A DNA stretch of 33,598 nt from an uncultured Clostridia bacterium (GCA_947632585.1 CANRPS010000013.1:1-33598); one strand, 5' to 3'; counted from the first letter of the stretch, positions 1 to 9,404 are shown. Translations and numbers: made by a program. Notes: generated by a model not told the origin, from the letters alone.

Positions 1-80
1 GGCTTAAGCCTAGAAGTGCCAGTACAATAGCCTTCTAGGCTAAGAACAAACCACCCGTTTTACGGGTGGTTATGATTATA
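1..80 (+). mobile_element. Possible right end of an IS200/IS605-type (TnpB) element, partial
   Basis: Two hairpins lie next to each other. The first has an arm at 3-16 pairing with 33-45, about 13 bp with one bulged A. The second is a perfect stem with 5' arm ACCACCCG (51-58), loop TTTT and 3' arm ACGGGTGGT ending at 71. A reading frame open to the left edge ends at TAG 28-30 and would encode the last nine residues GLSLEVPVQ. A short ORF tail running into a structured RNA and then a compact hairpin is the usual layout of the 3' end of tnpB with its guide RNA and right end. The transposase itself is outside the window, so this is inference. The second hairpin could instead be only a terminator. 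Confidence 0.3.
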
Positions 81-107
81 TTTAGATAGTATTAAATACT
101 ATCTAAA
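81..107. terminator. Palindrome over the deoD stop codon, possible terminator
   Basis: Two 13-base arms are perfectly inverted around the A at position 94. On the minus strand the deoD stop (94-92) lies at the centre. An 11-bp stem with a 5-nt loop can form in RNA, but no good T-tract follows, so termination is only a possibility. Confidence 0.35.
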
Positions 108-806
108 GCAAGTTTAATCATTTTATTTAAATTAGTTTCACGTTCTTCAGAAGTTGCATGACAATCATGAAAAACCGAATCAACCACAGTCATTAAACAA
201 GCTGCATTTTTATTTAACTTTTTTGCAATATAAAGCAGACTAAAAGCCTCCATTTCACAAGCTAAACCATTAAAATCTTTTGGAATTCTATCTAAATAAC
301 TTTTAGTATCAACAATATATTCATCAAAAACTTCTGTACAAATAGTGTTTCCAACTATTAAATCTACATTTTGTTCTTTAGCAGTAGAAATAATTTTGTC
401 ATTTAAGATATCACTAGAATTTATAATGTGGCAATTTTGACTATCAAAAGTTAATGCAAAATTTCCTTCTGTAAAAACTTCTTTTGTTAGAATAATATCA
501 AATAAATTAAGTCTAGGAACATTAGCTCCGACAACTGCCAATTCTTATAATATTATCTACATCATAAAATTTAAATAATTCATATGAATATATACCCATA
601 CTTGGCATACCCATGCCTGATGCCATAATAGTTACATCTTTTCCATTATATTTACCAGTATATACATAAATTCCTCTAACATCACTTACTAATCTATAAT
701 CATCTAAATATTTTTCTGCGATTAATTTTGCTCTAATAGGATCTCCTGGCATTATTACAGTTTTAGCGATATCACCTGGATTTGCATTATTGTGTGGTGT
801 TCCCAT
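92..806 (-). CDS. deoD: Purine-nucleoside phosphorylase DeoD, read through a CGGA +1 shift
   Basis: This enzyme cleaves purine (deoxy)nucleosides with phosphate in nucleotide salvage. The start ATG at 806-804 (MGTPHNNANPGD) has AAGGAGG 8 nt upstream and matches the family N-terminus. Further landmarks are MPGDPIRAK, IIRIGSCGA and, near the end, ACEMEAFSLLYIA. The upstream frame reads IIRIGSC, then CGG AGC TAA. Skipping the C at 530 gives GGA (Gly93) and continues to the stop at 92, for 237 residues, the normal DeoD length. The restored GSCGA motif is the conserved family motif, so the C-terminal two thirds depend on the shift. The gene is divergent from pyrG. Without a shift only a fragment of about 95 residues is made. 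An ordinary frameshift mutation is possible but is made unlikely by the seven identical sites elsewhere. Confidence 0.92.
527..530 (-). other. CGGA +1 frameshift site in deoD
   Basis: The minus strand reads TGT CGG AGC TAA in the upstream frame. Skipping the first C gives TGT GGA GCT (Cys-Gly-Ala), the DeoD consensus GSCGA. A 0-frame stop follows one codon after CGG. Confidence 0.85.
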
Positions 807-866
807 AAACAAAACCTCCTTTTTTATTTATTATATCAAAAAAGGAAAATTTTACAACTGAAACTA

Positions 867-895
867 TTGTAAAACTTCAAAAAAAAATTTATAAT
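867..895 (+). promoter_or_regulatory. Sigma-A type promoter of pyrG
   Basis: TTGTAA (867-872) and TATAAT (890-895) are separated by 17 bp. Transcription would start near 902, leaving a leader of under 20 nt, so there is no room for a pyrimidine attenuator. Confidence 0.6.
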
Positions 896-918
896 AAAAA
901 TATAATGGAGGAAGAAAA

Positions 919-2541
919 ATGAATAAAAAGTATATTTTTGTAACAGGAGGAGTAGTGTCAGGCTTAGGAAAAGGCATAACAGCAGCTTCACTAGGAAGAC
1001 TATTAAAAAATAGAGGATACAAAGTAACAATACAAAAATTTGATCCATATTTAAATGTAGACCCAGGAACAATGAGTCCTTACGAACATGGAGAAGTTTT
1101 TGTAACAGATGATGGAGCAGAAACAGATTTAGATTTGGGTCATTATGAGAGATTTATAGACGAAAATTTAAGTAAAAATTCTAGTGTAAGTATGGGACAA
1201 GTGTATTTATCTGTTCTAGAAAAAGAAAGAATGGGTGAATATCTAGGAAAAACAGTACAAGTAATACCACATGTTACAAATGAAATAAAAGAAAAAATAT
1301 ATAGTTTTGAAAATACGGATATAGATATTGTAATAACAGAAATAGGTGGAACAATAGGAGATATAGAAGGATTATCTATAATAGAAGCAATAAGACAAGT
1401 AGGATTAGAGAAAAACAAAGAGGATGTTTTATATGTTCATGTTACACTTCTTCCATATATAACAGGTTCTAATGAAATAAAATCAAAACCTACACAACAT
1501 TCTGTAAAAGAATTACAAAGCTTAGGAATACAACCAGATATATTAGTTTGTAGAAGCGAAAAAGAAATTCCAGAAACAATTAAAGACAAATTAGCTTTAT
1601 TTTGCAATGTGCGAAAAACAAGTGTTATACAAAATAAAACAGCAGATTGTTTATATGAAGTGCCTTTAATGCTTGAAGAAGAAGGTTTAGCTAGAGAAGT
1701 ATGTAATCATCTAAAATTAGATAATTTCGTACCAGATAATACTGAATGGAACGATATGGTGCAAAAAATAAAACAAATAAGAGAAAATGAAAGAATTAAA
1801 ATAGCAATTGTGGGAAAATATGTAAGACTAGAAGATTCTTATTTATCAGTAGTTGAAGCCTTAGTCCATGCAGGTTATAAAAATGATGTAAAAGTAGATA
1901 TAGAAATGATAGATTCAGAAACAATTGTACCAGAAAATGTAAAAGAAAAGCTACCAAAATATGATGGAATAGTTGTTCCTGGTGGGTTTGGAAATCGTGG
2001 TATAGAAGGAATGATAGAGACTATAAAATATGCAAGAGAAGAAAATATACCATTTTTAGGAATATGTCTTGGTATGCAAATGGCAGTTGTGGAATTTGCC
2101 AGAAATGTTTTGGGATTAAAAGATGCTAATTCCGCAGAATTTAGTAATACCACTAAAAATCCTGTAATACATATAATGGAAGACCAAAAAAACATAAAGA
2201 AAAAAGGTGGAACAATGAGACTAGGAAGTTATCCATGTATTATTAAAGAAGGAACCCTTGCTGAAAAGGTATATAAAGAAACAAAAATAGACGAAAGACA
2301 TAGGCACAGATTTGAATTTAACAATGATTATAGAGAAAAACTAGAAAAAGTAGGTTTAATTCAGTCAGGAGTATCTCCAGATGGAAGTTTGGTAGAAATA
2401 GTAGAATATAAAAACCATCCATATTTTATAGGAGGACAATTCCATCCTGAATTAAAATCAAGACCAAATAGACCATCCCCAATTTTTGTGGGATTAATAG
2501 AAGCGGCTAAAAAGCAAAGAGAAAATAGGGAGAAAAAATGA
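919..2541 (+). CDS. pyrG: CTP synthase
   Basis: The enzyme makes CTP from UTP, ATP and glutamine, the last step of pyrimidine nucleotide synthesis. It has 540 residues, the usual length. The N-terminal synthase domain begins with the P-loop-like [11 protein letters not shown] (about residues 10-20). The C-terminal class I glutamine amidotransferase domain has the nucleophile in FLGICLGMQ (about residue 380) and the His-Glu pair in GGQFHPE near the end. GGAGG precedes the ATG by about 8 nt. The stop overlaps the start of the next gene (ATGA), so the two are probably translationally coupled. No in-frame CGG; it uses CGA and CGT for arginine. Confidence 0.97.
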   Translation: MNKKYIFVTGGVVSGLGKGITAASLGRLLKNRGYKVTIQKFDPYLNVDPGTMSPYEHGEVFVTDDGAETDLDLGHYERFIDENLSKNSSVSMGQVYLSVLEKERMGEYLGKTVQVIPHVTNEIKEKIYSFENTDIDIVITEIGGTIGDIEGLSIIEAIRQVGLEKNKEDVLYVHVTLLPYITGSNEIKSKPTQHSVKELQSLGIQPDILVCRSEKEIPETIKDKLALFCNVRKTSVIQNKTADCLYEVPLMLEEEGLAREVCNHLKLDNFVPDNTEWNDMVQKIKQIRENERIKIAIVGKYVRLEDSYLSVVEALVHAGYKNDVKVDIEMIDSETIVPENVKEKLPKYDGIVVPGGFGNRGIEGMIETIKYAREENIPFLGICLGMQMAVVEFARNVLGLKDANSAEFSNTTKNPVIHIMEDQKNIKKKGGTMRLGSYPCIIKEGTLAEKVYKETKIDERHRHRFEFNNDYREKLEKVGLIQSGVSPDGSLVEIVEYKNHPYFIGGQFHPELKSRPNRPSPIFVGLIEAAKKQRENREKK

Positions 2542-3329
2542 ATTTTACAACATATTTTTTATTATTTATAATTTATGCATTTTTAGGATGGGTAATGGAA
2601 GTTACTGCAAAATTAATCCAATATAAGAGATTTATAAATAGAGGATTTTTAGTTGGACCATATTGTCCAATATATGGATTTGGAGCAGTTTTGATTACAA
2701 TACTTCTTGAAAGATATTTATATGACCCAGTTATACTATTTGTTATGGCAATTGTGACTTGTGCCACACTTGAATATTTAACAAGTTGGATTATGGAAAA
2801 ATTATTTAAAGCAAGATGGTGGGATTATAGTAACAGAAAATTTAATTTAGATGGAAGAATATGTTTAGGAACAACAATTCCATTTGGATTACTTGGAGTT
2901 TTTATAATGTATGTATCTAATCCATTTATATTACAAATGCTAGGAAAATTAAATGAAAATACTTTAAATATAATTAGTTTATCATTATTTATTCTTTTTG
3001 CAATAGATAATGTAGTTTCAGCAGTTGTAATTATAGGATTTAGAAATACGACTATTAAAATTGATAGAGAAAATGTAAAAGATAATACTGAAGAAATAAC
3101 AAAGATGGTAAGAGAAGTATTAATTCAAAAATCTTGGTTACATAGAAGACTTGTTAATGCTTACCCAAAACTTATTGCAATTAGAAGCAAGATAAAAGAA
3201 ATAAAAGATGAAGTAGAAGAAAGTGCAAAAGAAGTAAAAAAATCTATAAATGAAAAAGTAGAAAAAGTAAAAGATACTATTAAAGATAAAGAAGAAAAAA
3301 TCGAAACAGAAATACTAGGAAAAAAATAA
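2538..3329 (+). CDS. Multi-pass membrane protein, putative ABC transporter type IV (CmpB-like, PF06541)
   Basis: This 263-residue protein resembles the PF06541 family of clostridial membrane proteins, which are named ABC permeases without firm functional proof. About five hydrophobic segments fill the first 175 residues, with the typical [15 protein letters not shown] and a conserved WDY near residue 95. The last 85 residues are highly charged and Lys/Glu-rich ([20 protein letters not shown]), predicting a cytoplasmic coiled coil. It overlaps the pyrG stop by 4 bp. It has no ATPase domain, and the adjacent ABC exporter has its own promoter, so a shared function is not implied. Confidence 0.8.
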   Translation: MNFTTYFLLFIIYAFLGWVMEVTAKLIQYKRFINRGFLVGPYCPIYGFGAVLITILLERYLYDPVILFVMAIVTCATLEYLTSWIMEKLFKARWWDYSNRKFNLDGRICLGTTIPFGLLGVFIMYVSNPFILQMLGKLNENTLNIISLSLFILFAIDNVVSAVVIIGFRNTTIKIDRENVKDNTEEITKMVREVLIQKSWLHRRLVNAYPKLIAIRSKIKEIKDEVEESAKEVKKSINEKVEKVKDTIKDKEEKIETEILGKK

Positions 3330-3352
3330 ATCTAAAAAATAGCACTCTAAGG

Positions 3353-3380
3353 TTGACATTGCTAAAAAAAGTTATATAAT
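3353..3380 (+). promoter_or_regulatory. Sigma-A type promoter of the ABC exporter operon
   Basis: A perfect TTGACA (3353-3358) and a perfect TATAAT (3375-3380) are spaced by 16 bp. A second TATAAT (3383-3388) lies slightly too far downstream. The transcript would carry a leader of about 80 nt. Confidence 0.75.
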
Positions 3381-3403
3381 ATTATAATGAATAATAAAAA
3401 GAT

Positions 3404-3438
3404 AAAATAGTATATAGTATTAAACTATATGCTATTTT
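3404..3438 (+). promoter_or_regulatory. Leader hairpin before the ABC exporter
   Basis: Arms 3404-3418 and 3424-3438 form a 15-bp stem with one G-U pair and a 5-nt loop, and the 3' arm ends in TTTT. It lies between the promoter and the Shine-Dalgarno at 3447-3453. It could be an attenuator or an mRNA stabiliser. Confidence 0.5.
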
Positions 3439-3466
3439 TATAACATAAGGAGGAAAAACTAGAAAA

Positions 3467-5230
3467 ATGATAAAACTATTAAAAAACCTTGGAAAAAAAG
3501 ACTGGATTTATGCTTTTATTTGTTTTATTCTAGTTGTTAGTCAAGTGTGGCTAGAATTAAAAATGCCAGATTATATGCAAAAAATAACAATACTTGTTCA
3601 AACTGAAGGAAGCGGAATGGGAGAAATCTTAAAAAATGGAGCATATATGATAGCTTGTGCTTTAGGAAGTTTACTTTCAGCAGTTATTGTTGGGTATTTT
3701 GCATCTAGTATAGCTGCGACATTTTCAATGAAAGTAAGAGAAAAGCTATTTCATAAAGTACAAAAATTAGCAATGAATGAAATAAAACAATTTTCTACAA
3801 ATAGTTTAATTACAAGGACAACGAATGATATTACACAAATAGAGATGGTAGTTGCAATGGGATTACAACTAATGATAAAAGCACCAATTACAGCAATTTG
3901 GGCAATTATGAAAATATTAAATAAAAATTGGCAATGGAGTGCGTTAATTGGAGTAGGTGTGGTAATTTTAATAAGTGTAATTTCTATTCTTATGAGTATA
4001 GTAATTCCAAAATTTAAGATAGTTCAAAAATTAATAGATAAAATAAATGGAGTAACTCGTGAAAATCTTACAGGTATAAGAGTTGTAAAAGCATTTAATG
4101 CAGAAGAATATCAAGAAAATAAATTTGAAGAAGTAAATAATAAATTAACTAGACAACAAATATTTAATCAAAGGATGTTTTCAATTTTATCACCAACAAT
4201 GTATTTAATAATGTACTTCTTAACATTAAGCATATATTTTGTGGGAGCACATCTAATAAATGAAGCTGGAATGACAGATAAAGTAGCTTTATTTGGAGAT
4301 ATGGTAGTATTTAGCTCATATGGAATGCAAGTAATAATGTCATTTTTAATGCTTGCTATGATATTTATGATGCTACCAAGAGCAGGAGTTTCTGCATCTC
4401 GTATAAATGAAGTATTAGAAACTGAAATAACAATAAAAGATGGAAAGATTAATAAAGATAAAACAGATGAAACAGGAATAGTTGAATTTAAAAATGTATC
4501 ATTTAAATATCCAGATGGGGAAGAATATGTTTTAAAAGACATATCATTTAAAGCAAATAAAGGAGAAACAATTGCATTTATCGGTTCAACAGGTTCTGGA
4601 AAATCAACACTTATTAATTTAATACCAAGATTTTATGATGTGACATCTGGAGAAATTTTAGTAGATGGTATAAATGTAAAAGATTATACACAAGAATTTT
4701 TACATAATAAAATAGGTTATATTTCTCAAAAGGCAGTTATATTTAATGAAACAATAAAAAATAATATCACGTATGGCGAAAATGGAAGAGGAGAAATTTC
4801 AGACAAAAAAATAAAAGAAGCAATAGAAGTTGCTCAAGCAAAAGAATTTATAGATAAATTAGATAATGGATATGAAACACAAATGGCACAAGGTGGAACA
4901 AATGTATCAGGTGGTCAAAAGCAAAGAATTTCTATCGCAAGAGCAATAGCAAGAGACCCTGAAATTTATATATTTGATGATAGTTTTTCAGCATTAGACT
5001 ATAAGACAGATAGTAATTTAAGAAAAGAACTAAAAAAATACACTAAAGATGCAACAACTTTAATTGTTGCTCAAAGAATAGGAACTATTATAAATAGTGA
5101 TAAAATTTTAGTTTTAGATGAAGGAAAAATGGTAGGATATGGAACACATAAAGAACTATTAGAAAATTGTGAAGTATATAGACAAATTGCAACATCACAA
5201 TTATCAAAGGAGGAATTAGAAAATGCCTAG
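3467..5230 (+). CDS. Heterodimeric ABC exporter, subunit with the degenerate ATPase site
   Basis: This is a membrane-fused exporter half (587 residues) of the BmrC/TM287 type. Six membrane segments fill about residues 1-320, and the ATPase domain follows. Walker A is GSTGSGKST (about 372) and the signature is VSGGQKQR. Walker B reads IYIFDDS (about 499), with Asp where the catalytic Glu is expected, and the H-loop reads VAQRIGT, with Gln replacing His. Both changes mark the non-hydrolytic site of asymmetric exporters. The next gene, overlapping by 8 bp, supplies the active partner. The substrate cannot be read from the sequence; drugs, lipids and peptides are all possible. AAGGAGG lies 13 nt before the ATG, a little far. 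Confidence 0.92.
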   Translation: MIKLLKNLGKKDWIYAFICFILVVSQVWLELKMPDYMQKITILVQTEGSGMGEILKNGAYMIACALGSLLSAVIVGYFASSIAATFSMKVREKLFHKVQKLAMNEIKQFSTNSLITRTTNDITQIEMVVAMGLQLMIKAPITAIWAIMKILNKNWQWSALIGVGVVILISVISILMSIVIPKFKIVQKLIDKINGVTRENLTGIRVVKAFNAEEYQENKFEEVNNKLTRQQIFNQRMFSILSPTMYLIMYFLTLSIYFVGAHLINEAGMTDKVALFGDMVVFSSYGMQVIMSFLMLAMIFMMLPRAGVSASRINEVLETEITIKDGKINKDKTDETGIVEFKNVSFKYPDGEEYVLKDISFKANKGETIAFIGSTGSGKSTLINLIPRFYDVTSGEILVDGINVKDYTQEFLHNKIGYISQKAVIFNETIKNNITYGENGRGEISDKKIKEAIEVAQAKEFIDKLDNGYETQMAQGGTNVSGGQKQRISIARAIARDPEIYIFDDSFSALDYKTDSNLRKELKKYTKDATTLIVAQRIGTIINSDKILVLDEGKMVGYGTHKELLENCEVYRQIATSQLSKEELENA

Positions 5231-7019
5231 AATGAGAGGACCAAGAAGAGAACCTGCTCCAGCTGAAAAAGCAAAAGATTTTAAAGGAGCTATTAAAAGA
5301 CTATTTCACGAATTACATGGATTTAGGTTATTAATTGGAATTGCTTTTATTTTAGCAATATTAGGTTCTATTTTATCAATAATTGCACCAGATAAATTAT
5401 CTAATTTAACAGATGAAATACAAAAAGGTTTACTTGGTAATATGAATATGGAAGCAATTACAAATATTGCAATATTTTTGGCAAGTATATATATATTAAG
5501 TGCATTATTTACATTTATACAAGCACTATGTATGACAACAGTTTCAAATAAATTTGCTAAAAGTTTAAGAAGTAGAATCTCCAAAAAAATAAATAAATTA
5601 CCTTTAAAATATTTTGATTCTCACTCAATAGGAGATATATTATCAAGAGTAACAAATGATATAGATTTAATTGCACAATCTATGAACCAATCATTAGCAA
5701 CATTAGTTAGTAGTATTACTTTATTTTTAGGAACTATAATAATGATGTTTTATACAAATTGGATTATGGCTTTAACTGCAATTGGAGCAACTATTATAGG
5801 ATTTATATTTATGTTTTTGATTTTGTCAAAATCTCAAAAGTATTTTGTACAAAGACAAGTTGAACTCGGTAATTTAGATGGTCATATTGAAGAAATATAT
5901 TCAGGACTTAATGTTGTTAAAGCATATAATGGAGAAAAAGATGCAAACAAAAAATTTGATATATATAATAAAAAAGTATGTGTAGCTGAACAAAAGAGTC
6001 ACTTTTTATCAGGACTTATGCACCCTATAATGAATTTTATTGGTAATTTTGGCTATGTTGCAGTTTGTATAGTTGGAGCTTTACTTACAATGAATAATAT
6101 GATAACATTTGGAGTAATAATAGCATTTATTACTTATGTAAGATTATTTACATCTCCATTATCACAAATAGCACAGGGAATGACTCAACTTCAAACAATT
6201 GCAGCAGCATCAGAAAGAGTATTTGAATTTGTTGATGAAGAGGAAATGGCAAAAGAAGATAATTTAACTGAAAATTTAAGAAAAGAAGATGTAAAAGGAA
6301 AAATAGAATTTAGAAATGTAATGTTTAAATATGAAGGAACAGAAAAACCTACAATAAATAATTTTAGTGCTATAGCTAAACCTGGACAAAAAATAGCAAT
6401 TGTAGGACCAACAGGAGCTGGAAAGACAACAATGGTAAATTTACTTATGAAATTCTATGAAATCAATTCAGGAGATATATTAATAGATGATATATCAACC
6501 AAAAAATTAAAAAGGGAAAATATCCATGAATTATTTACAATGGTTTTACAAGATACATGGTTGTTTGAGGGAACTATTAAGGAAAATATAGCATATAACG
6601 GAGATATAACAGATGAAAAAATAAAAGAAGTATGTAAAATAGTTGGATTAGACCATTTTATAAGAACTTTACCAAATGGTTATGATGCAAAAATTTCAGA
6701 TAATGATACAGTATCAGCAGGACAAAAACAACTTTTGACAATTGCAAGAGGAATGCTTCAAAATACTCCATTTTTGATATTAGATGAAGCAACATCAAAT
6801 GTAGATACGAGGACAGAAGAACTAGTGCAAGAAGCAATGGATAAATTAATGAAAGGAAAAACATCTTTTATTATTGCACACAGATTATCTACAATAAAAA
6901 ATGCAGATTTAATATTAGTTATGAATGATGGAAATATTATAGAACAAGGAAATCATGAAGAATTAATGGCTAAACAAGGCTTTTATGCAGATTTATATAA
7001 TAGCCAATTTGAAAATTAA
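5223..7019 (+). CDS. Heterodimeric ABC exporter, catalytically competent subunit
   Basis: This partner of the preceding gene has 598 residues. An N-terminal cytoplasmic stretch rich in Arg, Pro and Ala precedes six membrane segments. The ATPase domain follows, with GPTGAGKTT (Walker A, about 395), FLILDEATS (Walker B with the catalytic Glu, about 517) and IAHRLST (H-loop). Its signature, VSAGQKQL, deviates from LSGGQ. That fits the asymmetric arrangement, because this signature completes the partner's degenerate site. The ATG lies inside the end of the upstream gene, with AAGGAGG at about 5208-5214. The pair resembles TM287/TM288 and BmrCD multidrug exporters; specificity is unknown. Confidence 0.93.
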   Translation: MPRMRGPRREPAPAEKAKDFKGAIKRLFHELHGFRLLIGIAFILAILGSILSIIAPDKLSNLTDEIQKGLLGNMNMEAITNIAIFLASIYILSALFTFIQALCMTTVSNKFAKSLRSRISKKINKLPLKYFDSHSIGDILSRVTNDIDLIAQSMNQSLATLVSSITLFLGTIIMMFYTNWIMALTAIGATIIGFIFMFLILSKSQKYFVQRQVELGNLDGHIEEIYSGLNVVKAYNGEKDANKKFDIYNKKVCVAEQKSHFLSGLMHPIMNFIGNFGYVAVCIVGALLTMNNMITFGVIIAFITYVRLFTSPLSQIAQGMTQLQTIAAASERVFEFVDEEEMAKEDNLTENLRKEDVKGKIEFRNVMFKYEGTEKPTINNFSAIAKPGQKIAIVGPTGAGKTTMVNLLMKFYEINSGDILIDDISTKKLKRENIHELFTMVLQDTWLFEGTIKENIAYNGDITDEKIKEVCKIVGLDHFIRTLPNGYDAKISDNDTVSAGQKQLLTIARGMLQNTPFLILDEATSNVDTRTEELVQEAMDKLMKGKTSFIIAHRLSTIKNADLILVMNDGNIIEQGNHEELMAKQGFYADLYNSQFEN

Positions 7020-7045
7020 TTTATTTTGAAAGAGAGGAAAATAAA

Positions 7046-7816
7046 GTGAATATTTTAGCCGTAGGAGATATAGTGGGGTCTTTAGGTGTAAAAGAACTAC
7101 AAAAGACTTTGCCTAAAGTAAAAGAAAAATATAATATTGATTTTACGATTGTAAATGGAGAAAACGCAGCAGAAGGAATGGGAATTACAGAAAGTAATTT
7201 TAAAGACATTTTAAAAGCTGGAGCAGATACTATTACAATGGGTAATCACACATGGGGAAAAAAAGAAATATTTACATTTATAGATAATCCTAAAATAATT
7301 AGACCAATAAATTACCCTGAAGGAGTATGTGGAAAAGGTTATAATATTTATAATGTTAAAGATAAAAAAATAGCTATAATAAATGCAATTGGCAGAGCTG
7401 AAATGAATGTCATGACAGATAATCCGTTTAGTGTAACTGAAAAAATAGTATCAAAATTAAAAAATGAAGTTGATATTATAATTTTAGATTTTCATGCGGA
7501 AGCAACAGCTGAAAAAAAAGCAATGGGATATTTTCTAGATGGTAAAGTAACTGCTGTATTTGGAACACATACACATGTACAAACAGCTGATGAAGAAATT
7601 TTAGAAAAAGGAACAGGTTATATAACAGATATTGGAATGACTGGACCTAAAAACTCAGTAATAGGCATGGATAAAGAAGTAGCATTTAAAAGATTTTTAA
7701 CATCTCTTCCTGAAAAGTATAAAACAGCAATAGGAAAAACTATGTTTAATGGAGTGGTATTTCAAATAGATGATATAACAAATAAAGTTACAAAAATAAT
7801 CAGAATTTGTATATAA
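7046..7816 (+). CDS. ymdB: YmdB-family metallophosphoesterase
   Basis: A 256-residue phosphodiesterase of the TIGR00282/YmdB family. The Bacillus member hydrolyses 2',3'-cyclic nucleotides and affects biofilm and motility choices. Di-metal ligands are visible in GDIVGS (residues 7-12), NGENAAEGMG, GNHTWGKKE, LDFHAEATAEK and GTHTHVQTADE. The length is normal. Translation probably starts at GTG 7046, 8 nt after GAGAGG. In many Firmicutes ymdB lies next to rny; here it follows an ABC exporter after only 26 bp and may be cotranscribed with it. Confidence 0.92.
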   Translation: MNILAVGDIVGSLGVKELQKTLPKVKEKYNIDFTIVNGENAAEGMGITESNFKDILKAGADTITMGNHTWGKKEIFTFIDNPKIIRPINYPEGVCGKGYNIYNVKDKKIAIINAIGRAEMNVMTDNPFSVTEKIVSKLKNEVDIIILDFHAEATAEKKAMGYFLDGKVTAVFGTHTHVQTADEEILEKGTGYITDIGMTGPKNSVIGMDKEVAFKRFLTSLPEKYKTAIGKTMFNGVVFQIDDITNKVTKIIRICI

Positions 7817-7821
7817 AATAC

Positions 7822-7851
7822 TTGAATAGTTATAATAAGTTATGGTATAAT
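7822..7851 (+). promoter_or_regulatory. Promoter of pyk
   Basis: TTGAAT (7822-7827) and TATAAT (7846-7851) are separated by 18 bp. The -10 lies within the left arm of an inverted repeat (7844-7888). Confidence 0.5.
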
Positions 7852-7898
7852 AAATTTCGCTGATAAAATCAGCAAAAATTATTATACCTAATTTTTTT
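7844..7898 (+). terminator. Long hairpin with T-tract: ymdB terminator and/or pyk 5' leader structure
   Basis: The outer arms 7844-7853 and 7879-7888 are perfectly complementary. They enclose an inner hairpin GCTGAT-AAA-ATCAGC (7859-7873). Seven T residues follow at 7892-7898. It would terminate transcripts from ymdB. A transcript from the pyk promoter would start near the inner hairpin and carry it at its 5' end, too short to form the outer stem. Confidence 0.6.
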
Positions 7899-7919
7899 GA
7901 ATTTAAGGGAGGAAATATA

Positions 7920-9359
7920 ATGAAAAAATTAAGAAAAACAAAAATTGTAGGAACAATTGGTCCAGCAAGCGAAGGAAAATTGGAAGAATTAATTGATGCA
8001 GGTTTAGATGTATGCAGAATTAATTATTCACATGGTAGTTGGGAAGAACAAAAAGAAAAAACAGAAAAGATAATAAAATTAAGAAATGAAAGAGATATCC
8101 CTTGTCCATTAATTTTAGATATGAAAGGTCCAGAAGTTAGAACAGGAATGTTATATACTGGAAAAAATAAAAAAATATCATTAAAAACAGGACAAAAATT
8201 TACTTTAGTAAATGATGATATAACAGGAGATGAAGAAAAAGTTTCTATAAGTTATAAAGAACTATACAAAGATATAGAAGTGGGAGCTAAAGTATTAATA
8301 GATGATGGAGCAATAGAATTAAAAGTTGATGAAGTAAAAGGTAAAGATATAGTTTGTATTGTAATTCATGGAAATGAATTGGGAAGCAGAAAAACAGTAA
8401 GCTTACCTGGAACAGTAATTAGACTTCCAGGACTTTCTGAAAAAGATTATGCAGATTTAAAAACTGCTTGCGAACATGAATATGATTTTGTTGCAATTTC
8501 TTTTGCAAGAAATGCAGACGATATAAATCATGTAAGACAAATATTAGATGAAAATGGTGGAAAAGATATACAAATTATTACTAAAATAGAAAATGTCGAA
8601 GGGGTAGCAAATTTGGAAGACATCGTAAATTTAGCTGATGGACAAATGATAGCCCGTGGAGATTTAGCAACAGAAACAGATTTAACTGAACCACCAGTTA
8701 TGCAAAAAAAGATTATAAGATTATCAAATCAAGTAAGCAAACCAGCAATTACAGCTACTCAAATGTTAGAAAGTATGACACATCAACCATTACCTACAAG
8801 AGCAGAAGTTTCAGATGTCGCAAATGCTGTTTATGACAGAACAAGTGCTATAATGCTTTCAGGGGAATGTGCTCAAGGAGATTATCCAGTAGAATGTGTT
8901 CAAACAATGTCAAAGATAGCATTAAGAGTGGAAACTGAACTCGATTATTGGAAAAGATTTAATAGAAGAACAGACTTAGAATTAATGTTATTAGACTACG
9001 AAAGTAAAGCAAACTATGCAGCTTGTGTTACTGCAAAAGTTATGGGTGTTCAAGCTATAGTTTGTTATACAAATACAGGAAGTACAGCAAGAAGACTTTC
9101 TGGAATGGGAGCAGGATGTCCAATCTTAGCTATAACAGATAATAAAAGAACATTCCGCCAATTAGGATTAGTATGGAATGTATATCCAGTATATGTAGAC
9201 CCAGAAGAAAATATTGATAAAACAATAGAAGCAGGAATTAAAAAACTAAAAAAACAAGAAATTTTAGAGAAAGATGATGTTATAGTTTTGACAGGTGGAA
9301 ATCAAATGTTACCAAACAATAGGAAGAGTAAGACAATCGGAGGAATTTTAGTAATTTAA
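7920..9359 (+). CDS. pyk: Pyruvate kinase
   Basis: The enzyme converts phosphoenolpyruvate and ADP to pyruvate and ATP, the last ATP-yielding step of glycolysis. It has 479 residues with the barrel, B and C domains and lacks the extra C-terminal PEP-utiliser domain found in some Firmicutes. Landmarks are CRINYSHG (substrate loop), LDMKGPEVRT, ITKIENVEG (catalytic Lys region), ARGDLATETDL and SDVANAVYDRTSAIMLSGE. The ARGDL loop is normally followed by GVE; here it reads ATE, a local deviation worth noting. AAGGGAGG precedes the ATG. The gene has its own promoter and a strong terminator at 9370-9404. Confidence 0.95.
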   Translation: MKKLRKTKIVGTIGPASEGKLEELIDAGLDVCRINYSHGSWEEQKEKTEKIIKLRNERDIPCPLILDMKGPEVRTGMLYTGKNKKISLKTGQKFTLVNDDITGDEEKVSISYKELYKDIEVGAKVLIDDGAIELKVDEVKGKDIVCIVIHGNELGSRKTVSLPGTVIRLPGLSEKDYADLKTACEHEYDFVAISFARNADDINHVRQILDENGGKDIQIITKIENVEGVANLEDIVNLADGQMIARGDLATETDLTEPPVMQKKIIRLSNQVSKPAITATQMLESMTHQPLPTRAEVSDVANAVYDRTSAIMLSGECAQGDYPVECVQTMSKIALRVETELDYWKRFNRRTDLELMLLDYESKANYAACVTAKVMGVQAIVCYTNTGSTARRLSGMGAGCPILAITDNKRTFRQLGLVWNVYPVYVDPEENIDKTIEAGIKKLKKQEILEKDDVIVLTGGNQMLPNNRKSKTIGGILVI

Positions 9360-9369
9360 TAAAAATAAG

Positions 9370-9404
9370 AGGAGTTTCATTTTAATTTTATGAAACTCCT
9401 TCTT
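9370..9404. terminator. Bidirectional terminator between pyk and smpB
   Basis: Arms 9370-9380 and 9390-9400 form a perfect 11-bp stem with a 9-nt loop. T-rich sequence flanks it on both strands, so it can serve the convergent pyk and smpB transcripts. Confidence 0.85.

Noticed and set aside
1..50. Fragment of 5S rRNA or a tRNA at the left edge
   Set aside because: TTAAGCC resembles a piece of 5S rRNA, but the downstream helices and the conserved GAGAGTAGG do not follow, and no tRNA arms are present.
836..1072. Long hydrophobic ORF on the minus strand over the pyrG start
   Set aside because: It is a shadow of pyrG and the AT-rich promoter; no ribosome binding site and no family resemblance.
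3340..3347. TAGCACTC resembling half of a CIRCE operator
   Set aside because: No inverted GAGTGCTA follows at the right spacing.
3612..3615. CGGA in the first ABC exporter gene, and similar ones in polA-region, divIB and other genes
   Set aside because: Here GGA is already in frame (AGC GGA) and the reading frame is continuous, so no shift is needed.
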